Below are positions 18,118 to 26,356 of a stretch of DNA of 64,000 nucleotides, in pieces (the first letter of the stretch is position 1; every line of letters begins with the position of its first letter). This stretch comes from an uncultured Paracoccaceae bacterium (GTDB lineage Bacteria; Pseudomonadota; Alphaproteobacteria; Rhodobacterales; Rhodobacteraceae), in assembly GCA_934500835.1 (NCBI GenBank), contig CAKSTR010000005.1, positions 248,001-312,000 of the forward strand, written 5' to 3'. The position numbers and the translations under genes are program-made. Under the pieces are notes generated by a model. It made no database searches. It worked only from the letters and a program-made list of their open reading frames with translations, and had not been told where the DNA came from.

Positions 18118-18240
18118 CTATCCCATCAGCACGAAAAGCGTGGTGAAGACGGCAAGGAACAGCAGCACCGCCATTGCCACCATGCCGCCCTTGCGCATGT
18201 CGTCCTTGCTGGGTTTGCGGTGGGGATCGGGCGTGGTCAA
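18118..18240 (-). CDS. very small single-helix membrane protein
   Basis: A 40-aa reading frame starting at TTG (18238-18240), with GGGAG upstream and a 4-nt TTGA overlap with the stop of the preceding small ORF. It encodes a hydrophilic start ([18 protein letters not shown]) and one transmembrane helix (MVAMAVLLFLAVFTTLFVLMG). The tight coupling and clean N-in single-span layout favour a real gene. A longer in-frame ATG start (18357) would add an Arg/Pro-rich segment that looks like out-of-frame coding. No family is recognised. Confidence 0.55.
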   Translation of the reverse strand: MTTPDPHRKPSKDDMRKGGMVAMAVLLFLAVFTTLFVLMG

Positions 18241-18392
18241 CCCCGTGCTCCCTTGAGCGTTACCGTGTGCAGGCTGCCGACATCGCAGCGGCGCAGGGAA
18301 AGGCCGCGCCCCGTCAGGCGAAAGCGCAGCCGCAGCCTTCCGGGCCGCTCCAACCACAGCAGACGCCCGGGCGGGGGGGCAAGCTCAGACAT
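18237..18392 (-). CDS. small Arg/Leu-rich protein overlapping pyrB
   Basis: A 51-aa frame ([19 protein letters not shown]...) whose ATG overlaps the pyrB stop by 8 nt (ATGTCTGA) and whose stop overlaps the next small gene's TTG. It is rich in Arg and Leu with alternating strands ([15 protein letters not shown]), possibly a small beta protein. No homologue is recognised. The evidence is positional only; it could be non-coding spacer. Confidence 0.4.
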   Translation of the reverse strand: MSELAPPPGRLLWLERPGRLRLRFRLTGRGLSLRRCDVGSLHTVTLKGARG

Positions 18393-19347
18393 ACTGGCCC
18401 ACGATTTTCCGCCCCCGCTCGGCGCGCAGGTTGCGGGCCAGAAGGTCCATGCAGGCCATGCGGACGGCGACGCCCATCTCGACCTGATCCTGAATGACGC
18501 TGCGGTTGATGTCATCGGCCAGATCGCCGTCGATCTCGACCCCGCGGTTCATCGGGCCCGGATGCATCACGATGGCATCCGGGTTGGCATGGGCCAGCTT
18601 TTCGGCATCCAGCCCGTAGCGGTGGTAATATTCCCGCTCGGACGGGATGAAGCCGCCATCCATCCGTTCCTTCTGAAGCCGCAGCATCATCACCACATCG
18701 GCGCCCTTCAGCCCTTCGCGCATGTCGTCGAAGATCTCGCAGCCGAAGGCATCGACGCCCGAGGGCATCAGCGTCGGCGGTGCGATCAGGCGGATGCGGT
18801 TCTCCATCTTGTTCAGAAGGATCAGGTTGGACCGCGCCACCCGGCTGTGCGCGATGTCGCCGCAGATCGCCACGGTCAGCCGCTGGATCCGGCCCTTGGC
18901 GCGGCGGATCGTCAACGCATCCAGCAGCGCCTGCGTCGGGTGTTCGTGCTTGCCGTCGCCCGCATTCAGCACCGCGCAGTTCACCTTCGACGCCAAGAGG
19001 TTGACGGCACCCGAGTTCGGATGCCGCACCACCAGCAGATCGGGGTGCATCGCGTTCAGCGTCAGCGCGGTGTCGATCAGCGTCTCGCCCTTCTTCACGC
19101 TGGACGAGGCCACCGACATGTTCATCACATCCGCGCCAAGCCGCTTTCCCGCCAGCTCGAAACTGGCCTGGGTGCGGGTGGAGTTCTCGAAGAACATGTT
19201 GATCTGGGTCATCCCGGCCAGCACGTCGGATTGTTTCACCGTGCGGCGGTTCAGGTCGACATAGCGGTCGGCAAGATCAAGAACTGTGGTGATTTCCAGC
19301 GGTGCCAGCGGTTCGATGCCAAGCAGGTGGCGGGCGCGGAAGGCCAT
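18385..19347 (-). CDS. pyrB: aspartate carbamoyltransferase catalytic subunit
   Basis: 320-aa enzyme joining carbamoyl phosphate and aspartate in pyrimidine synthesis. The carbamoyl-phosphate motif STRT is at 56-59 ([13 protein letters not shown]). SSSVKKGET carries the 80s-loop lysine, [14 protein letters not shown] gives the HPTQ motif, and [11 protein letters not shown] closes the active site. The length is normal. No pyrI regulatory subunit is nearby. The degenerate dihydroorotase in the same cluster suggests a PyrB-PyrX holoenzyme of the Pseudomonas type. It is the first gene of the minus-strand pyr cluster and is divergent from udg. Confidence 0.95.
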   Translation of the reverse strand: MAFRARHLLGIEPLAPLEITTVLDLADRYVDLNRRTVKQSDVLAGMTQINMFFENSTRTQASFELAGKRLGADVMNMSVASSSVKKGETLIDTALTLNAMHPDLLVVRHPNSGAVNLLASKVNCAVLNAGDGKHEHPTQALLDALTIRRAKGRIQRLTVAICGDIAHSRVARSNLILLNKMENRIRLIAPPTLMPSGVDAFGCEIFDDMREGLKGADVVMMLRLQKERMDGGFIPSEREYYHRYGLDAEKLAHANPDAIVMHPGPMNRGVEIDGDLADDINRSVIQDQVEMGVAVRMACMDLLARNLRAERGRKIVGQYV

Positions 19348-19455
19348 GCGGGGTTCCCTTCGGTTTCACCCTTCTATGTCAAAAGGGGCGCGGGCGGGCA
19401 AGCCTTGCGGGACGCCGCCTTGCCGCGCCTTTCGCCGGGGCCTAGGCTCCGCCCC

Positions 19456-20271
19456 ATGGGAATCGCATCCGACATCGCCGGCGACTGGGCAGCCTCGCTC
19501 GCCGCGCTGGCCTGGCAGCTTGAGGCCGGGGTCGATGAAGTTCTGGCCGAGGCGCCGGTCAACCGCTACGACCTGCCCGAAGCGCAGCCCGCGCCGCGGC
19601 CATCGGCCCAGGCCCCCGCCGCGCGCCCGAAGGCCGCGCCGGTTGCGGCGCCCGATCCGGTTCCGGGGCTAGACCCTGTGGCGGTGGCGACAGCCGCCGC
19701 TGCCGCCGCCCGCACGTTGCAGGACCTGCGTGAAGCCGTCAGCGCCTTTGATCTGTGCGAGGTGAAGAAGGGCGCCCGCAACACCGTCTTTTCCGACGGT
19801 CACCCTTCGGCGCGGGTCCTGATCCTGGGCGAGGCTCCGGGCCGCGATGAGGATATCGAAGGCCGCCCCTTCGTCGGCCGCGCCGGGCAGCTTCTGGACC
19901 GGATGTTCGGGGCGATCGGCCTGTCGCGCCAAAGCCCGGACACCGAAACCGCGCTTTACATCACCAATGTCATGTATTGGCGCCCGCCCGGCAACCGCGA
20001 CCCCGAACCGGCCGAGATTGCCATGATGAAACCCTTCGTCCAGCGCCATATCGAACTGGTCGATCCGCAGGTCATCGTGGTCATGGGCAACACCCCGCTG
20101 GACTGCCTGACCGGCCATCGCGGCATCCTGCGGGCGCGCGGCACGTGGACCGCCGCGTTTGGCCGGCCGGTGTTGCCGATGACCCACCCGGCCTATCTGC
20201 TGCGCAACCCGGCCGCCAAGCGCGAGGCCTGGGCGGATCTGTTGTCGATACAGGAAAGGCTGCGGGCGTAA
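19456..20271 (+). CDS. uracil-DNA glycosylase, family 4-like without most Fe-S cysteines
   Basis: 271-aa base-excision repair enzyme. An Ala/Pro-rich N-terminal extension (about 30-80) precedes the UDG fold. Motif A is GEAPGRDED (125-133) with GRPFVGRAGQLLD, and motif B is MTHPAYLLRN (242-251). Family 4 enzymes carry four cysteines binding 4Fe-4S; here only Cys101 aligns, and the VKCRPP cysteine is Trp175 (YWRPPGNR). The cluster is therefore probably absent. Its stop overlaps the LysE-family start (TAATG), so they are co-translated. Divergent from pyrB. Confidence 0.88.
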   Translation: MGIASDIAGDWAASLAALAWQLEAGVDEVLAEAPVNRYDLPEAQPAPRPSAQAPAARPKAAPVAAPDPVPGLDPVAVATAAAAAARTLQDLREAVSAFDLCEVKKGARNTVFSDGHPSARVLILGEAPGRDEDIEGRPFVGRAGQLLDRMFGAIGLSRQSPDTETALYITNVMYWRPPGNRDPEPAEIAMMKPFVQRHIELVDPQVIVVMGNTPLDCLTGHRGILRARGTWTAAFGRPVLPMTHPAYLLRNPAAKREAWADLLSIQERLRA

Positions 20272-20891
20272 TGCCGGTGGAGTGGATGACCCTTCTCGCC
20301 TTCCTGCCCGCCGCACTGGCGCTGAACCTGACGCCGGGGGCGGATATGATGTTCACGCTTGGTCAGGGGCTGAAAGGCGGCTGGAAGGCCGGGCAGGCGG
20401 CAAACCTCGGGATTGCCGCCGGGGGGATGGTGCATGTGACACTGGCCGCCCTTGGCCTGGCGGCCGTGCTGAAGGCCCATCCGGCCGCGTTCGAGGCGGT
20501 GCGCTGGGCCGGTGTCGGATATTTGTTGTGGCTGGCGTGGAAGTCTCTGCACGCCGGGCCCGTGCAGCCGGCCGATGTCACGCGGGCGCCGGCGGGAAAG
20601 GTGTTCCGGCAGGCGATGGTGGTCAACCTGCTGAACCCCAAGGTCGCCCTCTTCATCCTGTCCTTCCTGCCGCAATACGTGGACCCCTCGCGCCCGGTGC
20701 TGGCGCAGTTCATGGTGCTTGGGGTGGTGTTCATGCTGGGCGGGCTGGCGGTGAATGGCGTTGTGGGCGGCTTTGCCGGGACGATCGGCGGCAGGCTGGC
20801 CCGGTCCGAGGTGCTGTCGCGCTGGCTTGGCCGGGTGACGGCGGGCATCTTCGGCCTGCTGGCCCTGCGCCTAGCCGTGATGGAGCGTTGA
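20271..20891 (+). CDS. LysE/RhtB family amino-acid exporter
   Basis: 206-aa inner-membrane translocator. The family opening LNLTPGADMMFTLGQGLKGGWKAG is present, followed by GYLLWLAWKSL and NLLNPKVALFILSFLPQYV, giving about six transmembrane segments. Homologues export lysine, threonine or homoserine, but the substrate cannot be read here. ATG (20271) shares one base with the udg stop, and the stop abuts the moaB ATG directly, so udg, this gene and moaB form a tightly packed operon with no clear functional link. Confidence 0.9.
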   Translation: MPVEWMTLLAFLPAALALNLTPGADMMFTLGQGLKGGWKAGQAANLGIAAGGMVHVTLAALGLAAVLKAHPAAFEAVRWAGVGYLLWLAWKSLHAGPVQPADVTRAPAGKVFRQAMVVNLLNPKVALFILSFLPQYVDPSRPVLAQFMVLGVVFMLGGLAVNGVVGGFAGTIGGRLARSEVLSRWLGRVTAGIFGLLALRLAVMER

Positions 20892-21431
20892 ATGGCCATA
20901 GACGAGACGAAAGACTTCATCCCGGTCCGCATCGCCGTGCTGACCGTCTCGGACACAAGGACGGCGGCCGAGGACAGATCGGGCGACACTCTGGTCGAAC
21001 GGCTTCTGGGTGCCGGGCATCAGCTGGCCGCGCGCGGGATCGTGACGGATGACCGGGCAGAAATTGCCGCCCGCCTGCGCGAATGGATCGCCGATCCGGC
21101 GGTGGACGTGATCCTGACCACGGGCGGCACCGGCCTGACCGGCCGCGACGTGACGGTCGAGGCGCATCGAGACGTCTACGAGAAGGAGATCGACGCCTTC
21201 GGCACGGTCTTCACCATCGTCTCGATGCAGAAGATCGGCACCTCGGCCGTGCAAAGCCGCGCCTGTGGCGGCGTGGCGGGCGGCACCTATCTTTTCGCGC
21301 TTCCAGGCAGCCCCGGGGCCTGCCGCGATGCCTGGGACGAGATCCTGCTGGCGCAGCTGGATTACCGTCACCGCCCCTGCAATTTTGTCGAGATCCTTCC
21401 GCGTCTGGAAGAGCACAAGCGCCGCAAGTAG
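20892..21431 (+). CDS. moaB: molybdenum cofactor biosynthesis protein B
   Basis: 179-aa MoaB/MogA-fold protein that acts on molybdopterin late in cofactor synthesis (adenylylation). The fold's motifs are clear: VLTVSDTRTAAEDRSGDTL, VILTTGGTGLTGRDVT, and the GTYLFALPGSPGA loop. The C-terminal DYRHRPCNFVEILPRL is typical of the proteobacterial MoaB group. Its ATG abuts the exporter stop without a gap. It is followed by hairpin repeat copy B. Confidence 0.92.
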   Translation: MAIDETKDFIPVRIAVLTVSDTRTAAEDRSGDTLVERLLGAGHQLAARGIVTDDRAEIAARLREWIADPAVDVILTTGGTGLTGRDVTVEAHRDVYEKEIDAFGTVFTIVSMQKIGTSAVQSRACGGVAGGTYLFALPGSPGACRDAWDEILLAQLDYRHRPCNFVEILPRLEEHKRRK

Positions 21432-21515
21432 CCGCCTCGGGCCCCATCGAGGGGCCGCTCGGCGGCGCTGCCGCGGAAGACCTGGCAAGGCGGTGTCCCG
21501 GCGGCGGCCCGGAAT

Positions 21516-21605
21516 GCCTCCGGCGGGGATATTTCAGCCAAAGTGAAGGCCAATCTTTCACTTTGGCTGAAATATCCTCGGGGGTTTGGGGGCAGAAGGC
21601 CCCCA
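21516..21605. repeat. dispersed hairpin repeat, copy B
   Basis: The same 19-nt left flank as copy A (21516-21534). A perfect 21-bp stem (21527-21547 / 21557-21577) has a 9-nt loop and arms unrelated to those of copy A. A second hairpin, TGGGGGC / GCCCCCA (21587-21593 / 21599-21605), follows. It sits between convergent moaB and the DsbD-N-like gene, a position suited to a bidirectional terminator. Confidence 0.85.
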
Positions 21606-21684
21606 TCCGGCCAACGTCAGCCGTCAGGGCGCTTCCGCCTGCCTCCACCAAAGGCTTGCGGCGGCAGCCGCGCCATGTGGTCGC

Positions 21685-22503
21685 TCAGGGTGCCGGGCAG
21701 CCGCTGATCTCGACCGCGCCGCTGTCGGAGATCACGGTCAGCGTAAGGGTCGAGCGGTCCAGCGCAAAGGGCTGGCCGTTCGGGCCGACCAGTTCCGCCG
21801 ATGCCATCAGCTTGCCGCCCTGGCGCCGAGCCAGGGCTTCGGAAACCCAGATGCTCGGGTCTGCAGCCTCGAAGGCCAGCGCCTCGTTGCCGCCCTGTCG
21901 GGGCAGGGTCAGCGTCGCCGTCACGCGCAGGCCGTCGGAAATCGGCTCCACCGCGCAGGTGACGGCCGAGACGCCGGCCTCGTTGGCGGTGGCCGGGCGC
22001 GCGGCAAGGGCAGAGCGGATGGTGGCATCGGGCGCGCCGGGCGGCATCAGCCGGGCACCGAGGTCGACCGAAGCCGGCATGCAGATGTCGCGGCAGATCC
22101 CCAGATCGACCCTTGCCCGCAGCACCACAGGGCGCGAGGGGTCTTTCGCCTCGACCTCGAGCGGCAGGATCACGCCGCCACGGTAGCCGATGGTCTGATA
22201 GCCGTTGGTATGGAAGACCACCGGCGAGGGCCAGTGGATGCGGACCGCTTTCAGGTTCTCGGAGCCGGTCCAGTCGAACTGCGGCGGGATCCCTGCGTCG
22301 CCGGGGCTGCGCCAATAGGTCTTCCACCCCGGCGCCAGATCCAGCCGCACCCCGGCCATATGCGCACCCGACTCCATTTGCCAGCCGGGCAGCAGGGTGG
22401 CCTGCAGCACATCGTCCTGGCTGGTCGTTCTGGCGGAAAGCGCCGATGGCAGGGCCAGGATGGCCAGCATCAGCAGGGCGGCAAGGGCGGGAAGTCGGAT
22501 CAT
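21685..22503 (-). CDS. exported DsbD N-terminal-domain-like protein
   Basis: 272-aa periplasmic protein with a signal peptide (about 1-23). It matches the thiol:disulfide interchange DsbD-N/ScsB-type domain: GWKTYWRSPGDAGIPPQFDW, YRGGVILPLEV and the cysteine pair Cys137/Cys141 in GICRDICMPA. A second beta-rich half holds further cysteines (VTCAVEP, ISGCPAP). There is no transmembrane electron-transfer domain, so it is not a full DsbD. It probably takes part in periplasmic thiol or metal handling. The ATG at 22503 begins the signal peptide. Confidence 0.83.
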   Translation of the reverse strand: MIRLPALAALLMLAILALPSALSARTTSQDDVLQATLLPGWQMESGAHMAGVRLDLAPGWKTYWRSPGDAGIPPQFDWTGSENLKAVRIHWPSPVVFHTNGYQTIGYRGGVILPLEVEAKDPSRPVVLRARVDLGICRDICMPASVDLGARLMPPGAPDATIRSALAARPATANEAGVSAVTCAVEPISDGLRVTATLTLPRQGGNEALAFEAADPSIWVSEALARRQGGKLMASAELVGPNGQPFALDRSTLTLTVISDSGAVEISGCPAP

Positions 22504-22646
22504 GTCGCGCAAGATAGGCGGGCGGGCGGGGGGCTGGAAATCACTTCCGGGCGACGAGACGTGATCTGTGGCATCGCTGCCGCAGGCCGTTCCCCCCTTG
22601 AGGCCGGCAGGCCTTGGCGGCATGCTGGGCCCATGCGGAGGCGACG

Positions 22647-23225
22647 ATGACCAGAATGGAAATCGCCCGTGATCTGGCGGGCAAGCTGTTGATCGCCATG
22701 CCGGGCATGGGAGACATGCGGTTCCGGCGCAGCGTCATCCTGATCTGTGCCCATTCGGAAGAGGGCGCCATGGGCCTGATCGTCAACAAGCCCGCGTCCG
22801 AGATGTCCTTCTCGGGGCTGCTCGAGCATCTGGGCATCAGCCCGGCGGGCGAGGGCCGCGACATCAGGGTGCATTTCGGCGGCCCGGTTGAACGAGGGCG
22901 CGGCTTCGTGCTGCATTCCGATGAATGGAGCGGCGGCGCCGATCCGGGCATGCAAGTGCCCGGCGGCTACCGGATGACGGCGACGCTGGACGTTCTTGAG
23001 GCGCTGGCCACGGGCGGTGGTCCCGAACAGGCGCTTCTGGCGCTTGGCTATTCGGGCTGGGGGCCGGGGCAGCTGGAGGGCGAGATCCAGCGCAATGACT
23101 GGCTGGTCTGCGATCCGGGGGCGGACCTGGTGTTCAGCCCCGAGGATCCGGCGAAATGGGCCGGGGCGCTGCGGCTGCTGGGCATCGATCCGGTGACACT
23201 GTCGGGGGCTGCGGGACGCGCCTGA
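22647..23225 (+). CDS. yqgE: YqgE/AlgH family protein (UPF0301)
   Basis: 192-aa cytoplasmic protein of the conserved AlgH family, often annotated as a transcriptional regulator although biochemical proof is thin. Signatures are GKLLIAMPGMGDMRFRRSVILICAHSEEGAMGLIVNKP, HFGGPVERGRGFVLHS and ALGYSGWGPGQLEGEIQRNDWL. ATG at 22647 is chosen for the GGAGG at 22637-22641; an ATG 11 codons upstream lacks one. It is divergent from the DsbD-N-like gene. Confidence 0.93.
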   Translation: MTRMEIARDLAGKLLIAMPGMGDMRFRRSVILICAHSEEGAMGLIVNKPASEMSFSGLLEHLGISPAGEGRDIRVHFGGPVERGRGFVLHSDEWSGGADPGMQVPGGYRMTATLDVLEALATGGGPEQALLALGYSGWGPGQLEGEIQRNDWLVCDPGADLVFSPEDPAKWAGALRLLGIDPVTLSGAAGRA

Positions 23226-23341
23226 CCCTCTCGGGGCTTGACGCAAGGCGCTGTGGCCGCGAAAGGTCACAAGGCAGCCCGATCCGCGCCATAGTCGGCA
23301 TGTTCTGTGTCGGGATACTCCACGGAAGGCGGGACACAGGC

Positions 23342-24250
23342 ATGAGGATCAGGGCATTTCTTGCGGCGGCACTGGTGCTGGGGATTTCCGGCCCGGTTCT
23401 TGCGCAAGAGCGGGTGACGCTGGGCTGGGGCCGGATGTTCACCAATGACGCCCTTGGCGACATGGAAGACCGCTGGCGCACCTCGTCCTATACCATGAGC
23501 CGGGTCCGCGGCCCGTCCTGGTCGGGCGATCTGCCCTCGCGCCCGGGCGAGATCCTGGAATTCCGCATGCGCGCCGATTTCATCGCGCCCGAGAACCTTG
23601 TGCGGATGCCGCCGGGCGACCGGCGCTATGCCGGCGTCCTGACCCTCGGGATGCATACGCATTTCGAGAAGGCCGGGCTGGAGGCCAGCCTCGGGCTTGA
23701 TCTGGCGATCACCGGCGAGCAGTCGCTGATGGGCGATCTGCACAATGCGCTGCATGATCTGATGGGTTTGCCGCGCCCGCGTGTCGCTGCGACGCAGATT
23801 CCCAACGGCTTTCATCCTACTCTGGTGCTGGAAGCCGGCCATGGCTTTGACTTCGGCGGCGGCACCTTCCGTCCCTTTGCCGAGGGACAGGCCGGGCTTG
23901 AGACCTTCGTTCGGGCGGGGTTCGACCTCAGCTTCGGCACCTATGGCCGCGGCGCGCTGATGATCCGCGAACAGACCACCGGCCAGCGCTATCGCGCCGT
24001 GGCCGGCAGCCCGGAGCCCGGCTTCACCTTCACCCTTGGCGGCGATGTGGCGCGGGTCTTCGACAGCGAGCTTTTGCCCGAAGGCGGTGCCGCGGTCCTG
24101 AACGACACCCGCGAACGGATGCGGGCCGGCATCGCCTGGCAGGGGGATCGCCATTCCGTCCAGTTCGGTATGACCTGGCTGGGCAAGGAATTCGAAAGCC
24201 AGCGCGAGGCGCAGGTCGTGGGCTCTCTCAACCTGCAGCTGGCGTTCTGA
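23342..24250 (+). CDS. LpxR-like outer-membrane lipid A deacylase
   Basis: 302-aa protein with a signal peptide (1-21, PVLA-Q). It matches the LpxR/DUF2219 family, which removes the 3'-acyloxyacyl chains of lipid A at the outer membrane. The N-terminal active-site region FTNDALGDMEDRWRTSSY holds Asn35 and Asp36, and GEQSLMGDLHNALHDLMG supplies the downstream His. Alternating beta strands and a C-terminal LQLAF with terminal Phe fit a beta-barrel. It appears monocistronic. Activity is inferred from motifs only. Confidence 0.8.
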   Translation: MRIRAFLAAALVLGISGPVLAQERVTLGWGRMFTNDALGDMEDRWRTSSYTMSRVRGPSWSGDLPSRPGEILEFRMRADFIAPENLVRMPPGDRRYAGVLTLGMHTHFEKAGLEASLGLDLAITGEQSLMGDLHNALHDLMGLPRPRVAATQIPNGFHPTLVLEAGHGFDFGGGTFRPFAEGQAGLETFVRAGFDLSFGTYGRGALMIREQTTGQRYRAVAGSPEPGFTFTLGGDVARVFDSELLPEGGAAVLNDTRERMRAGIAWQGDRHSVQFGMTWLGKEFESQREAQVVGSLNLQLAF

Positions 24251-24349
24251 GCTTTTACCCCGGACTGTGGCGCGTTCGCCATAGCCAAGCGAATCGGCAC
24301 CTGTTAACCTCTCGGCAATAAAAGAAGAAAACGAGCAGGCATACAGGCA

Positions 24350-25420
24350 ATGGGAACGGGCGATAAAGCCACGTTCGTCATCTCCTGGTCGCAGACAGAA
24401 GTGGACGGCGTCAGCGCCCCCACCCTTGACATGCTGACGGTCGGCGCCGCCTGGCGCTGGACGGGCAATGCGGTGCGCATCGACGCGCCGGGCGAGGTGT
24501 TGCTTCTGGAAGGGGCCGAAGGGGCGGCGGACATGCGCCAAAGGGCGGCGCGCATGGTTCAGCGGTTGATCGGAGTCGCGGTCGGAACCGACGACAGGGC
24601 CGAAGGGCGCGAGGAACCGGACGAGATGCCGGACCAGTGCTTCATCGTTACCGACGGGTTGCAGAGCTATCCGGTCACCATCCTGCCGGTGCCCGACAGC
24701 GGCGCGCGGCTTTTGATGTTCCTTGGCAGCCCGCCTCCGGTCGGGCGCGATCTCTGGATCGTGCGGGCGCAGATCGACCGCTCGGGCGGGGCCGCGGGCG
24801 AACGGGCGGGCGGCGGTGTGATCTGCTTCACACCGGGCACCCGCATCCTGACCCCGGATGGCACCCGCCTGATTCAGGATCTGCGCCCCGGCGATCTGAT
24901 CCAGACCAAGGACAACGGTGCGCAAGAAGTGCTTTGGCGCGGCAGCCGCCGGATGAGCGGGGCACGTCTTTACGCCATGCCGCATCTGCGGCCGATCCGC
25001 TTCCGCGCCGGCGCGCTTGGCCAGGGCCGGCCCGAGGATGATCTCTGGGTCTCTCCGCAACACCGGATGGTGCTGCGCGGGCAGGCCGCGCAGGCGCTGT
25101 TCAACAGTCCCGAAGTGCTGGTGGCGGCCGAGGATCTGGTGAACGATTCCTCGATCATGGTCGATTTGGCCGCGCGCGAGGTGACTTATATCCATCTGCT
25201 GCTGGATCGCCACAACGTGATCTTTGCCAATGGCATGGAGACGGAAAGCTTCCACCCGTCGAACACCGCGCTGGACACCATCGACCCGAAGGACCGGGCC
25301 GGGCTTCTGGGTCTGTTCCCGGAGATCGAGATCAACCCGCATTCCTACGGCGACTATGTGCGGCGCAACCTTTCGGCCTCGGAAACGGCGATCCTGCGGC
25401 ACGAAACCCGCGCCGCCTGA
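24350..25420 (+). CDS. Hint (Hedgehog/intein) domain protein
   Basis: 356-aa protein. An N-terminal non-conserved region (about 1-150) is followed by a Hint domain (about 155-305). The nucleophile candidate is Cys159 in VICFTPGTRILTPDG. WVSPQHRMVL and HLLLDRHNVIFANGMETESFHP correspond to the C-terminal Hint blocks. There is no C-extein with splicing signature, so autocatalytic cleavage rather than splicing is the likely activity. Such Hint proteins are abundant in Rhodobacterales but their function is not settled. A/T-rich DNA with AAAAGAAGAAAA precedes the gene. Confidence 0.85.
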   Translation: MGTGDKATFVISWSQTEVDGVSAPTLDMLTVGAAWRWTGNAVRIDAPGEVLLLEGAEGAADMRQRAARMVQRLIGVAVGTDDRAEGREEPDEMPDQCFIVTDGLQSYPVTILPVPDSGARLLMFLGSPPPVGRDLWIVRAQIDRSGGAAGERAGGGVICFTPGTRILTPDGTRLIQDLRPGDLIQTKDNGAQEVLWRGSRRMSGARLYAMPHLRPIRFRAGALGQGRPEDDLWVSPQHRMVLRGQAAQALFNSPEVLVAAEDLVNDSSIMVDLAAREVTYIHLLLDRHNVIFANGMETESFHPSNTALDTIDPKDRAGLLGLFPEIEINPHSYGDYVRRNLSASETAILRHETRAA

Positions 25421-25489
25421 CCCTGCGACTTTGGCAGCCGCCGGGGCAGGGCCGCAGGAAGAAGCCGCAGGCGGCGGGTGCGCCTGCGG

Positions 25490-25517
25490 TTGACACCGCC
25501 GGAATCGCCCCTATAAG
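25490..25517 (+). promoter_or_regulatory. sigma-70 type promoter of rpsD
   Basis: TTGACA (25490-25495), 16-nt spacer, TATAAG (25512-25517). This is among the clearest promoters in the window and is placed for a transcript with a leader of about 120 nt before rpsD. Confidence 0.75.
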
Positions 25518-25528
25518 CCCCCCACGGT

Positions 25529-25640
25529 CCCGGAAGAGATTCCGGGGCTTTTCATTGGTGTTGGTGGCCCCCGCAAGGGGATGCCTGTCGCCGGGGAGAC
25601 CCGGAGAGGACAACGCCCTTCTGAAACGACAAGAAGGAGA
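25529..25640 (+). promoter_or_regulatory. structured 5' leader of rpsD
   Basis: A 7-bp hairpin CCCGGAA-GAGA-TTCCGGG (25529-25535 / 25540-25546) followed by GCTTTT looks like an early attenuator. A second hairpin forms around CCGGG-GAGA-CCCGG near 25594. S4 is a known autoregulator of its own operon in other bacteria, so translational or attenuation control is plausible but unproven. Confidence 0.45.
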
Positions 25641-25646
25641 TCAGCG

Positions 25647-26267
25647 ATGACCAAACGTACCGCTGCCAAACACAAGATTGACCGCCGCATGGGCGAAAAC
25701 ATCTGGGGCCGTCCCAAATCGCCGCTGAACAAGCGCGAATACGGTCCCGGCCAGCACGGCCAGCGCCGCAAGAACAAGCTGTCGGACTTCGGCACCCAGC
25801 TGCGCGCCAAGCAGAAGCTGAAGGGCTACTACGGCGACCTGACCGAAAAGCAGTTCCGCAAGATCTATGGTGAAGCCGAGCGTGTGAAGGGCGACACCGG
25901 CGAGATGCTGATCGGCCTTCTGGAGCGCCGCCTCGACGCCGTGGTCTACCGCGCCAAGTTCGTCGCCACGGTCTTCGCCGCCCGCCAGTTCGTCAACCAT
26001 GGCCACGTCCTGGTGAACGGCAAGCCGGTGAACATCGCCTCCTACCGCGTCAAGGAAGGCGATGTCGTGTCGGTCCGCGAGAAGTCGCGCCAGCTTGCGA
26101 TCATCGCCGAAGCCATCGCGCTGACCGAGCGTGACGTGCCGGACTATGTCGAAGTCGACAACAACAAGCTGACCGCCAAGTTCGTGCGGACCCCGGCTCT
26201 GGGCGACGTGCCCTATCCGGTCCAGATGGAACCGAACCTGGTCGTCGAATACTACGCCAAGAACTGA
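25647..26267 (+). CDS. rpsD: 30S ribosomal protein S4
   Basis: 206-aa primary 16S rRNA-binding protein that nucleates 30S assembly. The N-terminal domain contains [27 protein letters not shown], lacking the zinc cysteines as in most proteobacteria. The S4 RNA-binding domain (about 95-155) contains [34 protein letters not shown]. The SD AAGGAGA precedes ATG 25647. It is expressed alone from its own promoter with a structured leader, outside the large r-protein operons, and is followed by an intrinsic terminator. Confidence 0.98.
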   Translation: MTKRTAAKHKIDRRMGENIWGRPKSPLNKREYGPGQHGQRRKNKLSDFGTQLRAKQKLKGYYGDLTEKQFRKIYGEAERVKGDTGEMLIGLLERRLDAVVYRAKFVATVFAARQFVNHGHVLVNGKPVNIASYRVKEGDVVSVREKSRQLAIIAEAIALTERDVPDYVEVDNNKLTAKFVRTPALGDVPYPVQMEPNLVVEYYAKN

Positions 26268-26298
26268 CGACACGGTGCCTTTGCGCACCCTGCCCACC

Positions 26299-26328
26299 GG
26301 GGCCGCGCCGCAAGGACGCGGCCCCTTT
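26299..26328 (+). terminator. intrinsic terminator of rpsD
   Basis: 9-bp stem GGGGCCGCG / CGCGGCCCC (26299-26307 / 26317-26325) followed by TTT, 31 nt after the rpsD stop and 29 nt before the next ATG. Confidence 0.7.
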
Positions 26329-26356
26329 CCATTCCAGCCCTGTCTTCGGGATCAGC

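Noticed and set aside
15145..19455. Very long open frame on the plus strand running into udg
   Set aside because: It is antisense to the NYN, plsY, pyrX and pyrB genes. High GC removes stop codons from shadow frames; only the part from 19456 has family homology.
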